In this document: positions 1 through 10,500 of the stretch, one piece after another
Position numbering within the stretch: position 1 is the stretch's first letter
How the letters are laid out: every line of letters begins with the position of its first letter
Assembly: GCA_949358305.1 (NCBI GenBank)
Contig: OX442317.1
Coordinates: 12,838,186 to 12,902,185, forward strand
Source: Strigamia acuminata
Taxonomy: Eukaryota > Arthropoda > Chilopoda > Geophilomorpha > Linotaeniidae
DNA: 64,000 bases
Direction: 5' to 3'
Notes under the pieces: model-generated
Databases searched by the model: none
Told to the model about the DNA's origin: nothing
What the model saw: only the letters and a program-made list of their open reading frames with translations
Position numbers and translations under genes: made by a program

Positions 1-912
1 TTCCCATCCAAAAAAATTCTTAATCCTAACAAATTCCTTCTTCTTAAACTAACATAAGCCAAGGAAAACGATTTCTTAATTCTTTTCTTCAGGAACTTGG
101 CTTGAATCTTTGCTGCAGAGTCAAACGACCCCCGTCCAGCTCTTTAGGCTTGTCTTAGCGGACACCGTGACGTGTCCTTGCTGACTGGCGCTCTTTCTTT
201 CACAAATAGAAAGACTACTCTAAAATTATCGCTTTTCAAGTGAACAGCTCACTGAGAGGCGGGCGGTCAAGCACTGTGTTCACAGAGGCGCAGTTCCTCG
301 CTCTCACTCCTTTACCCAACCCGAAAAGCAGGCAAAATACTAAAAACGAAGAGAGAAACGACCACTTTCCTGCGACAATTCAACTCAAGCAGGGAAGCGC
401 GGGACTGTTCTCAACAACCTCAAGACATTGGTCAGTGCCGACCGACCCAACTCGCAGTTCACATCAAGAACTGACACCAAACGAAACTAAATCTACTCTT
501 ATTTGCTAACAATTATATTCAAAACGAATAATAAACTCTTAAATATTAACAAATATAAACTTAAATGAAAATTTAACAACAAAAATCTTCATATCAGGAC
601 CATTGCGTTGTGTATCTGTGCCTTGATGAGTACGAAACCAACTTGGCGTCGTCTGCTCCAACCTTTCCTAGGGGAGCACGCGCGCGTCTTTCGCCTACTC
701 TTCTGCACCATCCTGTGGTTGCGGAATTGCAGCTCCCGTTGCTCTCTTTGCAATGCAGTGGAGACAATCCTCGTTGCTTTCCTCTCCCATCTTGAAGAAG
801 ACCGCTTGGCTCCATCAATGCACACGGAAACTCGCAAAATGGCGACGCACGTGATGTTTTATTTCGAGCAAACTCGCCTTTTTTCCAAATCTGCTCATCT
901 CGGCAATTTCCA
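1..912 (-). other. Untranslated leader of element C (minus strand)
   Basis: This lies directly downstream, in element orientation, of a primer-binding site and LTR, so it is the 5' leader of a BEL/Pao-type element read on the minus strand. It is A/C-rich on the plus strand and holds only short overlapping frames without family resemblance. No gag start is visible before the window edge. In the second copy the leader runs on to about 25059 and meets an unrelated integrase fragment, so gag and most of pol are missing there. Confidence 0.55.
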
Positions 913-939
913 GGTTCGAATCCATGGTTCACGGCACCA
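913..939 (-). promoter_or_regulatory. Primer-binding site with extended tRNA-like 3' end
   Basis: On the plus strand this reads like the 3' end of a tRNA: a T-arm GGTTCGAATCC followed by TGGTTCACGGCACCA. The minus strand therefore begins TGGTGCCGTGAACC seven bases after an LTR ending in GCAACA, the expected place for a tRNA primer site. It matches the sites of the other elements here (TGGTAGCCGTGACC at 16591, TGGTACCGTGACCC at 63201 on the minus strand). I do not assign the tRNA species. Confidence 0.75.
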
Positions 940-946
940 AAAACGA

Positions 947-1977
947 TGTTGCCAGCAATCTTTGTGATCGTGTTGGCTGACAAACATTCGATGTATATGT
1001 GACAAATGCAAAATGCCGATTTTATAGGCCTAAATCTTTGCATAGTCATGTAGTGCTTAACTCTCTCCTTTTCTTCTAATCTGGTTGTGGTTTCTGTTTC
1101 TCCCAGTCTCAGGGCTGCTTGGCTCATCCTTTTGAGTAAGTAATCCCAGGAGAAAAATGGTATAACACCAAAACAAACCGTTTTATTTATTTAAAGGAGG
1201 AAAAACAACAACATCATACTTAATGGCTACGCATCTTGACAACAACTCTGCCTAGCAACCGTGAACAATGGCGCAAGGCAAACTTAAATCTAACAAACAA
1301 TTACTTGTAAATAAAGGCTAACAGTAAATAAAGACAAAAGAACAATGTTGAGCTTAAACCCAATACCTCCAAAGAGGGCACTACATGTCTCAAACTTAAC
1401 CCTTAACAACCAAGTAATAACACGTAATAAAAGCTTAGTATAAACATCTATCATTGGCATAAAATGCACAAGTTATTAAATACTATCAACCCCTATGCTG
1501 TGTTCCAGTGAAATGTCGACACTAACTATCAAAAGGCCACCAGAACCGCACCTTAAGCACATGGCGGTCTAGCAACAGCTGAGAGACGCGAATGAAAGCA
1601 GAACCGATCCAAACTGACTTCCAGGGCCGTCCAAGGCATGACAAAAAACGCCGGGACTTCCAACTCAGTACGGGAACCTTGCAGAGAAGCCAAACGAGGC
1701 GTTTCCAAGCCGCTCTCATTCCCGCATGCGTGCCCAAAGCGCTCAATGTCTGCACAACCACTACCGACGCCCTGCAGTGCTCGATTCTAGCCACCCCACG
1801 TTTCAGACGACCACTAAACACCCGGAACAACTAGCAAAGGTTAATTGCAATCAAAACAATACATAAAACTCTTACAAAACTAATATTTCTCTTAAACATA
1901 CAGCTAAAAGGACCTTCTACTAATTTCAGGTGAAACGCGAGTCTCCTAATCTTTTTGTTGCGTTCTTGCTCGCAACA
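947..1977 (-). mobile_element. LTR of element C (C1), minus orientation, 5' LTR
   Basis: The 1031-bp segment begins TGTTGCCAGC and ends CTCGCAACA, giving TG...CA ends with short terminal inverted repeats. The primer-binding site beside 947 makes it a 5' LTR of a minus-strand element. On the minus strand it carries AATAAA-type signals (plus strand around 1180-1195). Its start in element orientation, TGTTGCGAGCAAGAACGCAAC, is shared with the plus-strand LTR at 4298. The body is alignable but diverged, so the two are relatives rather than copies. Confidence 0.75.
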
Positions 1978-4297
1978 CGGTTGTTCTAGGACAGGGTACA
2001 CTCGCCCTTAGTGACAAGGTGCGAGTCCAACAACCTTGATGTGAGAAAGGGCCAGGGATTCTATATTCTTTTCTCTTTTAGGCAGAGCCACGCGTTTTTT
2101 TTTTGGTTTAGTTTCGTATACTTACTCAAGGTGCATGGGGTAAAGTTCTTGAGGGTCCTCGTCAGTCGGGGCATGGTTTCGGTCTCGCGGGGGATGGAAC
2201 GGAACTGTTTTTTGGGCGTGTCGGTTCTCTGGTGGACACTCGTGTTATTGGACCCAATACACGAGGAGCTAATCGGTTTTAGAGGGTGAACTTCATCACC
2301 ATACTTTAATTCCTGTTGCTCACGTTCTCCTGAGCTTCTGAGCACTGTTCAACTTTCGGTCTTGTCCATTGCTCGTCCGAGATGGGCAGTAAACTTTGCC
2401 TTGGTACTTAGATTGTGCAAGGAAGTCTTCTCCTCCTTTGGATCCGGGTTTCTTTTTGCCTATGCATGAGATTGAGTCAGTTAATTCGTCAGATGCGTCA
2501 AGCATTGGGAGATGTGCGATCAAAGTTGAGTGGATCGCAACTTGTTTTCACGCCCCCTCCTACCCAAAGTTTTGAGCAGAGAAGCACAAGTGTTTTTGGC
2601 GGAACACAGGTGCACAAGTTTTTTTTGGGGGTTCATGAGAAAAAAGGGCAGAGGTTAGAAATGAAGAGTAAGTCGTGATTTCGAGTCCCCTTGGGCTAGC
2701 TTCCAATAGGAGAACGTAGAGGCGACGATATAGTAGAAATTAGTAATTAGCCTTTTTTGTTAGTGTTTGATTTCGGAGCTTTTTGCGACGAGTCTGACGG
2801 TCACACGACCATGGGGTTGAGGTTAGTGGCGTATCAGATACTCGCGGAAGTCTTCTGAGATAAAAGCTTAGTTAGTCAAAGGTTAGTTAATTCATAGTTT
2901 ATACTTTTAAAAGGTGGGTTTCTCTCACAAAGAAATTCACAGATGTTGTTTTTTTTCGACCTTTTCTGGCTCCGGCATTAGTGGTTTAAACGCCGTGGCA
3001 GCATTCTTCTTCTGTCGGGAGGAAAATGGGTTATGATAGGAAGGAAGGTTTAGCTGAGATGTTAGCCAGAGAGAAGGTCGAATGAGGAGAAAGCATTGAG
3101 GATAATTCGCGGTGTCAGGGGATACCCCTAGTTTTTCGTTAAAAAAAAGGAATTATGTGTTGTGCGCTCTTAGATTCAAATTTTTGGCTTGTCTTGTGTT
3201 AGTTTAGCAGAGCCCTGCTTGTAGTGGAAAAAAATTGAGAAAAGATTTTGTACTACTAGTCGGGTGGGGCACGATTGAAGTTACTTGTCTTAAATTTAAG
3301 TGGCCGCTTCTCGTTGTGAGAGTTCTAGAGAGGTTTGAATGAAGATTTCACTAAGGGAGGGGTTTCGTTTTCTGCAATGTCAACAGGTAACTGTTTTTTA
3401 AAAAGTGAGCACAGTTTTCTTGATTTTTCAGGTGTAGTTAGACTGGGGGTGTGTTCTTTGACATTGCGTATTATTGGTTCCAATTGTTATTTTGGTTCAT
3501 TACACAGTTTAGTTTAGTTCTTTCTAGTGGAAGATATTTAGTTTAAAGGAAATTGGGCACGAGTTTATCTTTGCAGTGAGTTGCCGCCTGAGTGGACGGT
3601 CGCTGGCTTGGCTGGTTGTTTATCATCAAGTCGTGAGTTGATCGCCTGTTTAGGTTGGTCGCTTGGCGTCCCAACGATGAATTGGTTGGTTTTTGCTTAG
3701 TTAGATAGGAATCTGCTTTAGCTTTCTGCGGCATTTTCGTTTCAGTTTGATGTCAACTTTGGCAGGCTTCCTGAATGGATCAATGGCTGAGCTCAGGTGC
3801 TTGCGTAAGTCGGTGTCTTTAGGGGCGAATTTTGTCTGAGGATTCAAACTACCTCTTAAAGGAAGTGTATGAGAAGTCGGTTCGTTAGTTTAGCTTTAAG
3901 GTTATTTGTGGTTTAGTGGTGTCTTGTCGTTGACTGACCCCATTGGTTGGGGGTCTCAGTTTCCCAAAGTTGACTGCAGGTCAATCTCTATGGGAGAGAC
4001 AAGCTCTTTTTTTTGTGATTGTTAGTCGTTTCTTTGTATTACGAGTTGCAGGTTAGAGTCCGGTTATTTTGCAGTATGTCTAGGATCTTCTCGTTTCAGG
4101 GGACCCGCTCCTGTTCATGTTAATGTATTGTTAACAGAAGAGTCAATATATTTTCGATTTGGGAAAAGGGGTTCTATGATTCGTTGTGGATTCTTGCCAA
4201 GGGATATAGGCATGGTGAAAGTCAGTATGCTCGGTCTTTTCTTCATGAATGCGGTTCCTTCAGGGCGGCTGCTCTCTTCTTTTTTGGCCGGCAGCGA
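1978..4297. other. Unassigned DNA between two opposed LTRs
   Basis: There are 2.3 kb with no frame longer than about 100 codons and no recognisable protein. The plus strand is G/T-rich with T-runs (for example around 2096). It separates the 5' end of the minus-strand LTR C1 from the 5' end of the plus-strand LTR C2, so both point away from it. It could be host flank or remnant of another element. I see no diagnostic signal. Confidence 0.5.
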
Positions 4298-5819
4298 TGT
4301 TGCGAGCAAGAACGCAACAAAAAGGATCTGGAGATTTCACGTTGTTCATCTTCTGAAAGAAAGAAAAGGCTCTTTAATTTTGTTGTCAAGTTTAGATAGA
4401 TTTTTAACACATATCTGACATGCCCAGTTGGTTTGCCGCTTTGTTGTCACGATCCTGGTAGTTCAAGAGGGTTGTCACTTCGCCTGCCACACCTGGAATG
4501 TTTGAAAGTTGTGTTTTTAGTCTTTTGTAATTAATTTATGTGTCTTTTTCACGTTTCTGAGTTATTTCTAGTATTTGTAAGTTCTCTCCTGTTTCCAGTT
4601 CACTTGCGAAGGAGATAGGCGTGCATCGGCAAGATGGCTGCCATAGCGCAAGTGAACTGGGAGATGGGAAGAACCTGAAATAAGCACAATTGTAGTTTTT
4701 GGTGCTTATTTTGCTTGTGATTTAATTTATACTAACTTGTATTGGTGTTTAAGGTAGTCCACAGGTGTCTTGGGTCGCTGGATGGGCGTTGGACATCGTT
4801 TGTGAGCGTTTGCGAGCGTCGGGCGTGAGCGTACGCCTTGCGACGCCTCTCGTGGTCGTGTGGGTCCTGCAAATGAGTTGAATTGGTCGGGTTTCAATGC
4901 CCAAGCACTGGGAAAGCTGTACTGACCGTTCTAAGACGCAGATCCATCGTTGAGAAGGCCTGTGAGTCGCTCGCGACCTTGTTTGGCTCCATTCACGTCA
5001 TTTTAGCAGTTGCATGGTCGCCATCTTGGATTTGGTGCTGCACTGTTGCCCTGTTATTATTTCTTTTGGGGTTTTGAGGAGACCTGGACATAGGAAATAT
5101 TTACTAGTTATTGTTTGTATAAATTACCAATATTAAGGGTTGTTAATCTAAGCTTTTACCTTTGTTATTGTATGGTTGTTACGGGTTAAGGTTTGTGACA
5201 CTTTGCGCCCTCTTTTGGTGGCAATTGGGGTTTGGGCTCAGCATTGTGTTTTGAGTGCAGTTAATGTTAGTTTTAGCCTTTGAATTATCTGTTAAGTTTA
5301 AGTGAAGTGCTGTTTGCACAGGTCATACTGTTTTCAAGGTGTTAGGTTAAGTTTTGCCTTTATTTATGTTAAGTTTGACATCTGTTGTCTATATACGGAA
5401 ACCTTGTTGGCACTATTGTTATTATTCAAATCTGTATTGTTTGGTCACTGACATTTATTGTAATCAGGTGACCAGTTGTTAAGAGTAGGTTGCTAAAGAA
5501 GCAACTCAGTTGTTATCAGTTGTTAAGTATTAAAGCCAGTTGATGTTTTTCCTCCTTCTTTGGATAAATTATTCCTGGGTTTATTTTACTTCAATAAACA
5601 GGATGACTTGTGAGTAGAGAGCTTTGCCTGCTCTCCTCCTCCCTGGGAGCACAGAATTTCTACCCAGCAGCTAAAGAGGTTTTGCCAATCACTTCATCTA
5701 AATGCAGTTAGGCCTAGTTTCATGCAGTCAGGCCTAATCCTTCTTCAAGTTAGGCTTGGGCTCAGAGAAAGGATTTCAGCTTGTTTCATCAACCACTATA
5801 CAGTCTCGGGCGGTTTCCA
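4298..5819 (+). mobile_element. LTR C2 (plus orientation), 3' end approximate
   Basis: It starts TGTTGCGAGCAAGAACGCAAC, the same as C1 in its own orientation. Polyadenylation-type ATTAAA (about 5527) and AATAAA (about 5591) precede a U5-like stretch, with G/T-rich content typical of the LTRs here. The end is placed at a CA at 5819 because TGGTGACC, a primer-site-like word, follows at 5825. That end is tentative, since no GCAACA terminus is present. A purine tract before 4298 is lacking, so it is more likely a 5' than a 3' LTR. Confidence 0.55.
4595..4660. repeat. Perfect 14-bp inverted repeat with YY1-like loop
   Basis: Arms CCAGTTCACTTGCG (4595-4608) and CGCAAGTGAACTGG (4647-4660) are exact complements around a 38-base loop. 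The loop contains CAAGATGGCTGCC, which resembles a YY1 site. The left arm context, CCTGTTtCCAGTTCAcTTGcGAAGG, is shared with the TK-family LTR near 6865, so it may mark a conserved promoter or leader element. Confidence 0.7.
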
Positions 5820-5824
5820 GAGTT

Positions 5825-5840
5825 TGGTGACCAATTCGCC
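5825..5840 (+). promoter_or_regulatory. Possible primer-binding site after LTR C2
   Basis: TGGTGACCAATTCGCC follows the proposed LTR end by five bases. It shares the TGGTG start and a GTGACC core with the other primer sites here but is shorter and shifted. Low confidence. Confidence 0.3.
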
Positions 5841-5876
5841 AGTCCTCCCCTGTGAGATCCAAGGTTGTTTGCTACA

Positions 5877-6456
5877 CCGAAATGAAGAAGAAAATTCTTG
5901 CCTGCTTGTTAAGCATTTGACAGACGTTAGATATAGTAAAGATGAAATGGTTAGCCACACCGGACAACGACGTCCAGCGGTTCGGGTCGCGTCGTTACAG
6001 GAAATCAAGAAAATTGCGGAGTCGGTCAAGACGATAGGTATCGACGAAGAGCAATTTTTCGGAGACATCGATTCGTTTTCCGACAAAATGGCGAACGAAG
6101 GAAAGAATGTAATAATTGCCGCTTTAAATGGTGATTTTAAGAGACAGGAATTCAAGGCAGTATCTAATCTCATTCCACTAGCGGAAACTATTGTCAAACT
6201 TCATGCCAAATGCCACTTTTGTGGAAACCAAGCGTCGTTCACCAAACGAATATCGGGTGAAACGCAAGTTCAGGTTGTGGGAGGAGAAGAGAGATACAAG
6301 CCAACGTGTCGTACCTGTTTTCAGAAATCAATCAATTCTATAGAAGTCAAGAGAAAGCTAATTAATGGAGCGGCACATTTAAGTTTAGCGATTTTGAATC
6401 GAAGATTACCTCCATGGGTGGCCAGTTTGATCCGCAAAAAATTGCGCTTACCTTAA
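5877..6456 (+). pseudogene. 5'-truncated retroelement thymidine kinase
   Basis: This is the C-terminal 192 codons of the type II thymidine kinase carried by the element at 57991-64000. The frame is open from 5722, but the first 52 codons come from unrelated LTR or leader sequence. Homology starts at the CGA codon at 5878, so the P-loop GPMFSGKTT and the start of the nucleotide-binding fold are gone. The rest differs by one residue that I can see: the catalytic-site motif reads DEEQFF instead of DEGQFF. Both zinc pairs (CHFC, CRTC) and the unusual C-terminal tail remain. Without the phosphate-binding loop it cannot be an active kinase, hence pseudogene. It is followed by the same 3' untranslated stretch, polypurine tract and LTR as the intact element, so it is a rearranged element copy, not a host gene. 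Confidence 0.88.
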
Positions 6457-6562
6457 GGAGTCATTAGGGAGCTGATCCTAGGTGGATGAGAAGTTTTCAG
6501 ATTGCTAAGAGGTTCTTCTTCACCTTCTTTTCTTTTCGGCGGCAATCTCTGTTTCGAGCAAC

Positions 6563-6580
6563 AGAAAGGAGGAAAGAGAG
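6563..6580 (+). promoter_or_regulatory. Polypurine tract before 3' LTR
   Basis: AGAAAGGAGGAAAGAGAG lies about 106 bases after the TK stop and just before the LTR. This is the usual place for the plus-strand DNA primer of LTR elements. The same tract occurs at 58926-58943 on the minus strand in the intact element. Confidence 0.65.
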
Positions 6581-6588
6581 ACCACAAC

Positions 6589-7505
6589 TGCTCGTCAATT
6601 TGATAGTAGTTTGATTTTATGTGTTCGAAAATGTAAAGAAGAGTTACTAATTTCGGTCTTATAATTGTATTATTTATTTAGCAAATATCTAATCTTTTTC
6701 TGTTGTAATAGGAATTTTACATGTCTTTTTTGTGTGCCAATTTTCAGTAAAGACAATGTTTGTTAGGTATTTTATCTCTTAGAATGACAAGGTCAAGGTT
6801 TAGGAATTTTTAGTCTTGTTTTCCAATGTTTTCATGCTATGTTTACCTATTTCTAAGTCTTGTCCTGTTCCCAGTTCAGTTGTGAAGGCGGAATGACGGG
6901 TTTGAAGCATCTGAGTTGCTTTAAAGGTGCATTAGAAAAGAAGGAATTGTTAATTTTGTAATGGATTGCAATTAATGCATTTTTACAGTGTATTTGACTT
7001 GCTTTAGATGCGTTATTTGCATGTTTAGTTAAGTTTATTCCTATTCTATTTGTTATAATTCTTTCCAATGATTTCTGTTAATTTTAGTTGATTTTATCTC
7101 TATTATGAGGCACAATGCAAGCTTTAACTTATGTTATTTATGAATTTAGTCACTAGGTGCCTCATGAATTTGTTGTTGCTATAGAATTGTTGTTGTTATG
7201 AAGTTGTTACACTCTTGTTATGAAGAATTAGATGTAGTTAAGTTGAATTTGCCTCCATGTTAATGTTTTGAAATGATTAAAAGCATTATCTGGATTTTTC
7301 TACACAAAGCTTTATTTTATTCAACATCCAACATGTGTGAGTAAGGAGATTTAACCCCAAACTCCCTGGAGCAGCTCCCCACAAGATCCAGTGCAGAAAC
7401 TCAAGTCAACTCATTTCTTCCCTCAGTATAGGCCTATGGGAAATTTGCCAAGAATCCCCCATCGCGTTACAACTCGTCGCATCACGGCAGTGGCGAGTTG
7501 CAACA
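6589..7505 (+). mobile_element. 3' LTR of TK-family element (copy 1)
   Basis: It runs from a TG after the polypurine tract to GAGTTGCAACA at 7505, directly abutting satellite DNA. It is the reverse complement of 57991-58917 with scattered substitutions and a rearranged stretch near 7410-7470, so it is an older, independent copy. ATTAAA at about 7277 may serve as poly(A) signal. The left boundary is uncertain by about ten bases because the direct LTR-LTR comparison leaves the window. Confidence 0.8.
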
Positions 7506-10500
7506 CAGTTGACTTAGCACAAACATCACAAGACCAATGTCTCTGAATGTTTTGAAATAGTGTTTAAACCTTAGTAAAAAGCTTTAATGTAAGTTTTAGC
7601 AACATCCAAGCAATGATTTGGGAGAATAGACTTTTGATCTCATCACAGTTGACTTAGCACAAACACCACAAGACCAATGTCTCTAAATGTTCTGAAATAG
7701 TGTTTAAACCTTAGTAGACGGCTTCAATGTAAGTTTTAGCAACATCCAAGCAATGATTTGGGAGAATAGACTTTTGATCTCATCACAGTTGACTTAGCAC
7801 AAACACCACAAGACCAATGTCTCTGAATGTTCTGAAATAGTGTTTAAACCTTAGTAGAAGGCTTCAATGTAAGTTTTAGCAACATCCAAGCAATGATTTG
7901 GAAGAATAAACTTTTGATCCCATTTGACATCACAGTTGACTTAGCACAAACATCACAAGACCAATGTTTCTGAATGTTCTGAAATAGTGTTTAAACCTTA
8001 GTAGAAAGCTTCAATGTAAGTTTTAGCAACATCCAAGCAATAATTTGAAAGAATAAACTTTTGATCTCATTTGACGTCACAGTTGACTTAGCACAAACAC
8101 CACAAGACCAATGTCTCTGAATGTTTAGAAATAGTGTTTAAACCTTAGTAGAAGGCTTCAATGTAAGTGTTAGCAACATCCAAGCAATAATTTGAAAGAA
8201 TAAACTTTTGATCTCATTTGACATCACAGTTGACTTAGCACAAACACCACAAACCAATGTCTCTGAATGTTCTGAAATAGTGTTTAAACCTTAGTAGAAG
8301 GCTTCAATGTAAGTTTTAGCAACATCCAAGCAATGATTTGGGAGAATAGACTTTTGATCTCATCACAGTTGACTTAGCACAAACACCACAAGACCAATGT
8401 CTCTGAATGTTTAGAAATAGTGTTTAAACCTTAGTAGAAGGCTTCAATGTAAGTGTTAGCAACATCCAAGCAATAATTTGAAAGAATAAACTTTTGATCT
8501 CATTTGACATCACAGTTGACTTAGCACAAACACCACAAACCAATGTCTCTGAATGTTCTGAAATAGTGTTTAAACCTTAGTAGAAGGCTTCAATGTAAGT
8601 TTTAGCAACATCCAAGCAATGATTTAGGAGAATAGACTTTTGATCTCATCACAGTTGACTTAGCACAAACATCACAAGACCAATGTCTCTGAATGTTTTG
8701 AAATAGTGTTTAAACCTTAGTAAAAAGCTTTAATGTAAGTTTTAGCAACATCCAAGCAATGATTTGGGAGAATAGACTTTTGATCTCATCACAGTTGACT
8801 TAGCACAAACACCACAAGACCAATGTCTCTAAATGTTCTGAAATAGTGTTTAAACCTTAGTAGACGGCTTCAATGTAAGTTTTAGCAACATCCAAGCAAT
8901 GATTTGGGAGAATAGACTTTTGATCTCATCACAGTTGACTTAGCACAAACACCACAAGACCAATGTCTCTGAATGTTCTGAAATAGTGTTTAAACCTTAG
9001 TAGAAGGCTTCAATGTAAGTTTTAGCAACATCCAAGCAATGATTTGGGAGAATAGACTTTTGATCTCATCACAGTTGACTTAGCACAAACACCACAAGAC
9101 CAATGTGTCTGAATGTTCTGAAATAGTGTTTAAACCTTAGTAGAAGGCTTCAATGTAAGTTTTAGCAACATTTAAGCAATGATTTTGGAGAATAGACTTT
9201 TGATCTCATCACAGTTGACTTAGCACAAACATCACAAGACCAATGTCTCTGAATGTTCTGAAATAGTGTTTAAACCTTAGTAGAAGGCTTTAATGTAAGT
9301 TTTAGCAACATCCAAGCAATGATTTGAAAGAATAAACTTTTGATCTCATTTGACATCACAGTTGACTTAGCACAAACATCACAAGACCAATGTCTCTAAA
9401 TGTTCTGAAATAGTGTTTAAACCTTAGTAGACGGCTTCAATGTAAGTTTTAGCAACATCTAAGCAATGATTTGGGAGAATAGACTTTTGATCTCATCACA
9501 GTTGACTTAGCACAAACATCACAAGACCAATGTCTCTGAATGTTTTGAAATAGTGTTTAAACCTTAGTAGAAAGCTTTAATGTAAGTTTTAGCAACATCC
9601 AAGCAATGATTTGGGAGAATAGACTTTTGATCTCATCACAGTTGACTTAGCACAAACATCACAAGACCAATGTCTCTGAATGTTTTGAAATAGTGTTTAA
9701 ACCTTAGTAGAAAGCTTTAATGTAAGTTTTAGCAACATCCAAGCAATGATTTGGGAGAATAGACTTTTGATCTCATCACAGTTGACTTAGCACAAACATC
9801 ACAAGACCAATGTCTCTGAATGTTCTGAAATAGTGTTTAAACCTTAGTAGAAAGCTTTAATGTAAGTTTTAGCAACATCCAAGAAATGATTTGGGAAAAT
9901 AGACTTTTGATCTCATCACAGTTGACTTAGCACAAACACCACAAGACCAATGTCTCTGAATGTTCTGAAATAGTGTTTAAACCTTAGTAGAAGGCTTCAA
10001 TGTTAGTTTTAGCAACATCCAAGCAATAATTTGAAAGAATAAACTTTTGATCTCATTTGACATCACAGTTGACTTAGCACAAACACCACAAACCAATGTC
10101 TCTGAATGTTCTGAAATAGTGTTTAAACCTTAGTAGAAGGCTTCAATGTAAGTTTTAGCAACATCCAAGCAATGATTTGGGAGAATAGACTTTTGATCTC
10201 ATCACAGTTGACTTAGCACAAACATCACAAGACCAATGTCTCTGAATGTTCTGAAATAGTGTTTAAACCTTAGTAAAAAGCTTTAATGTAAGTTTTAGCA
10301 ACATCCAAGCAATGATTTGAAAGAATAAACTTTTGATCTTATTTGACGTCACAGTTGACTTAGCACAAACACCACAAGACCAATGTATCTGAATGTTCTG
10401 AAATAGTGTTTAAACCTTAGTAGAAGGCTTCAATGTAAGTTTTAGCAACATCCAAGCAATGATTTGGGAGAATAGACTTTTGATCTCATCACAGTTGACT

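Noticed and set aside
240-4418. Short frames of 60-177 codons on both strands in 1-5100 and the identical set at 25569-30406
   Set aside because: They overlap one another on opposite strands in leader, LTR and unassigned DNA, and none shows a recognisable domain or start context.
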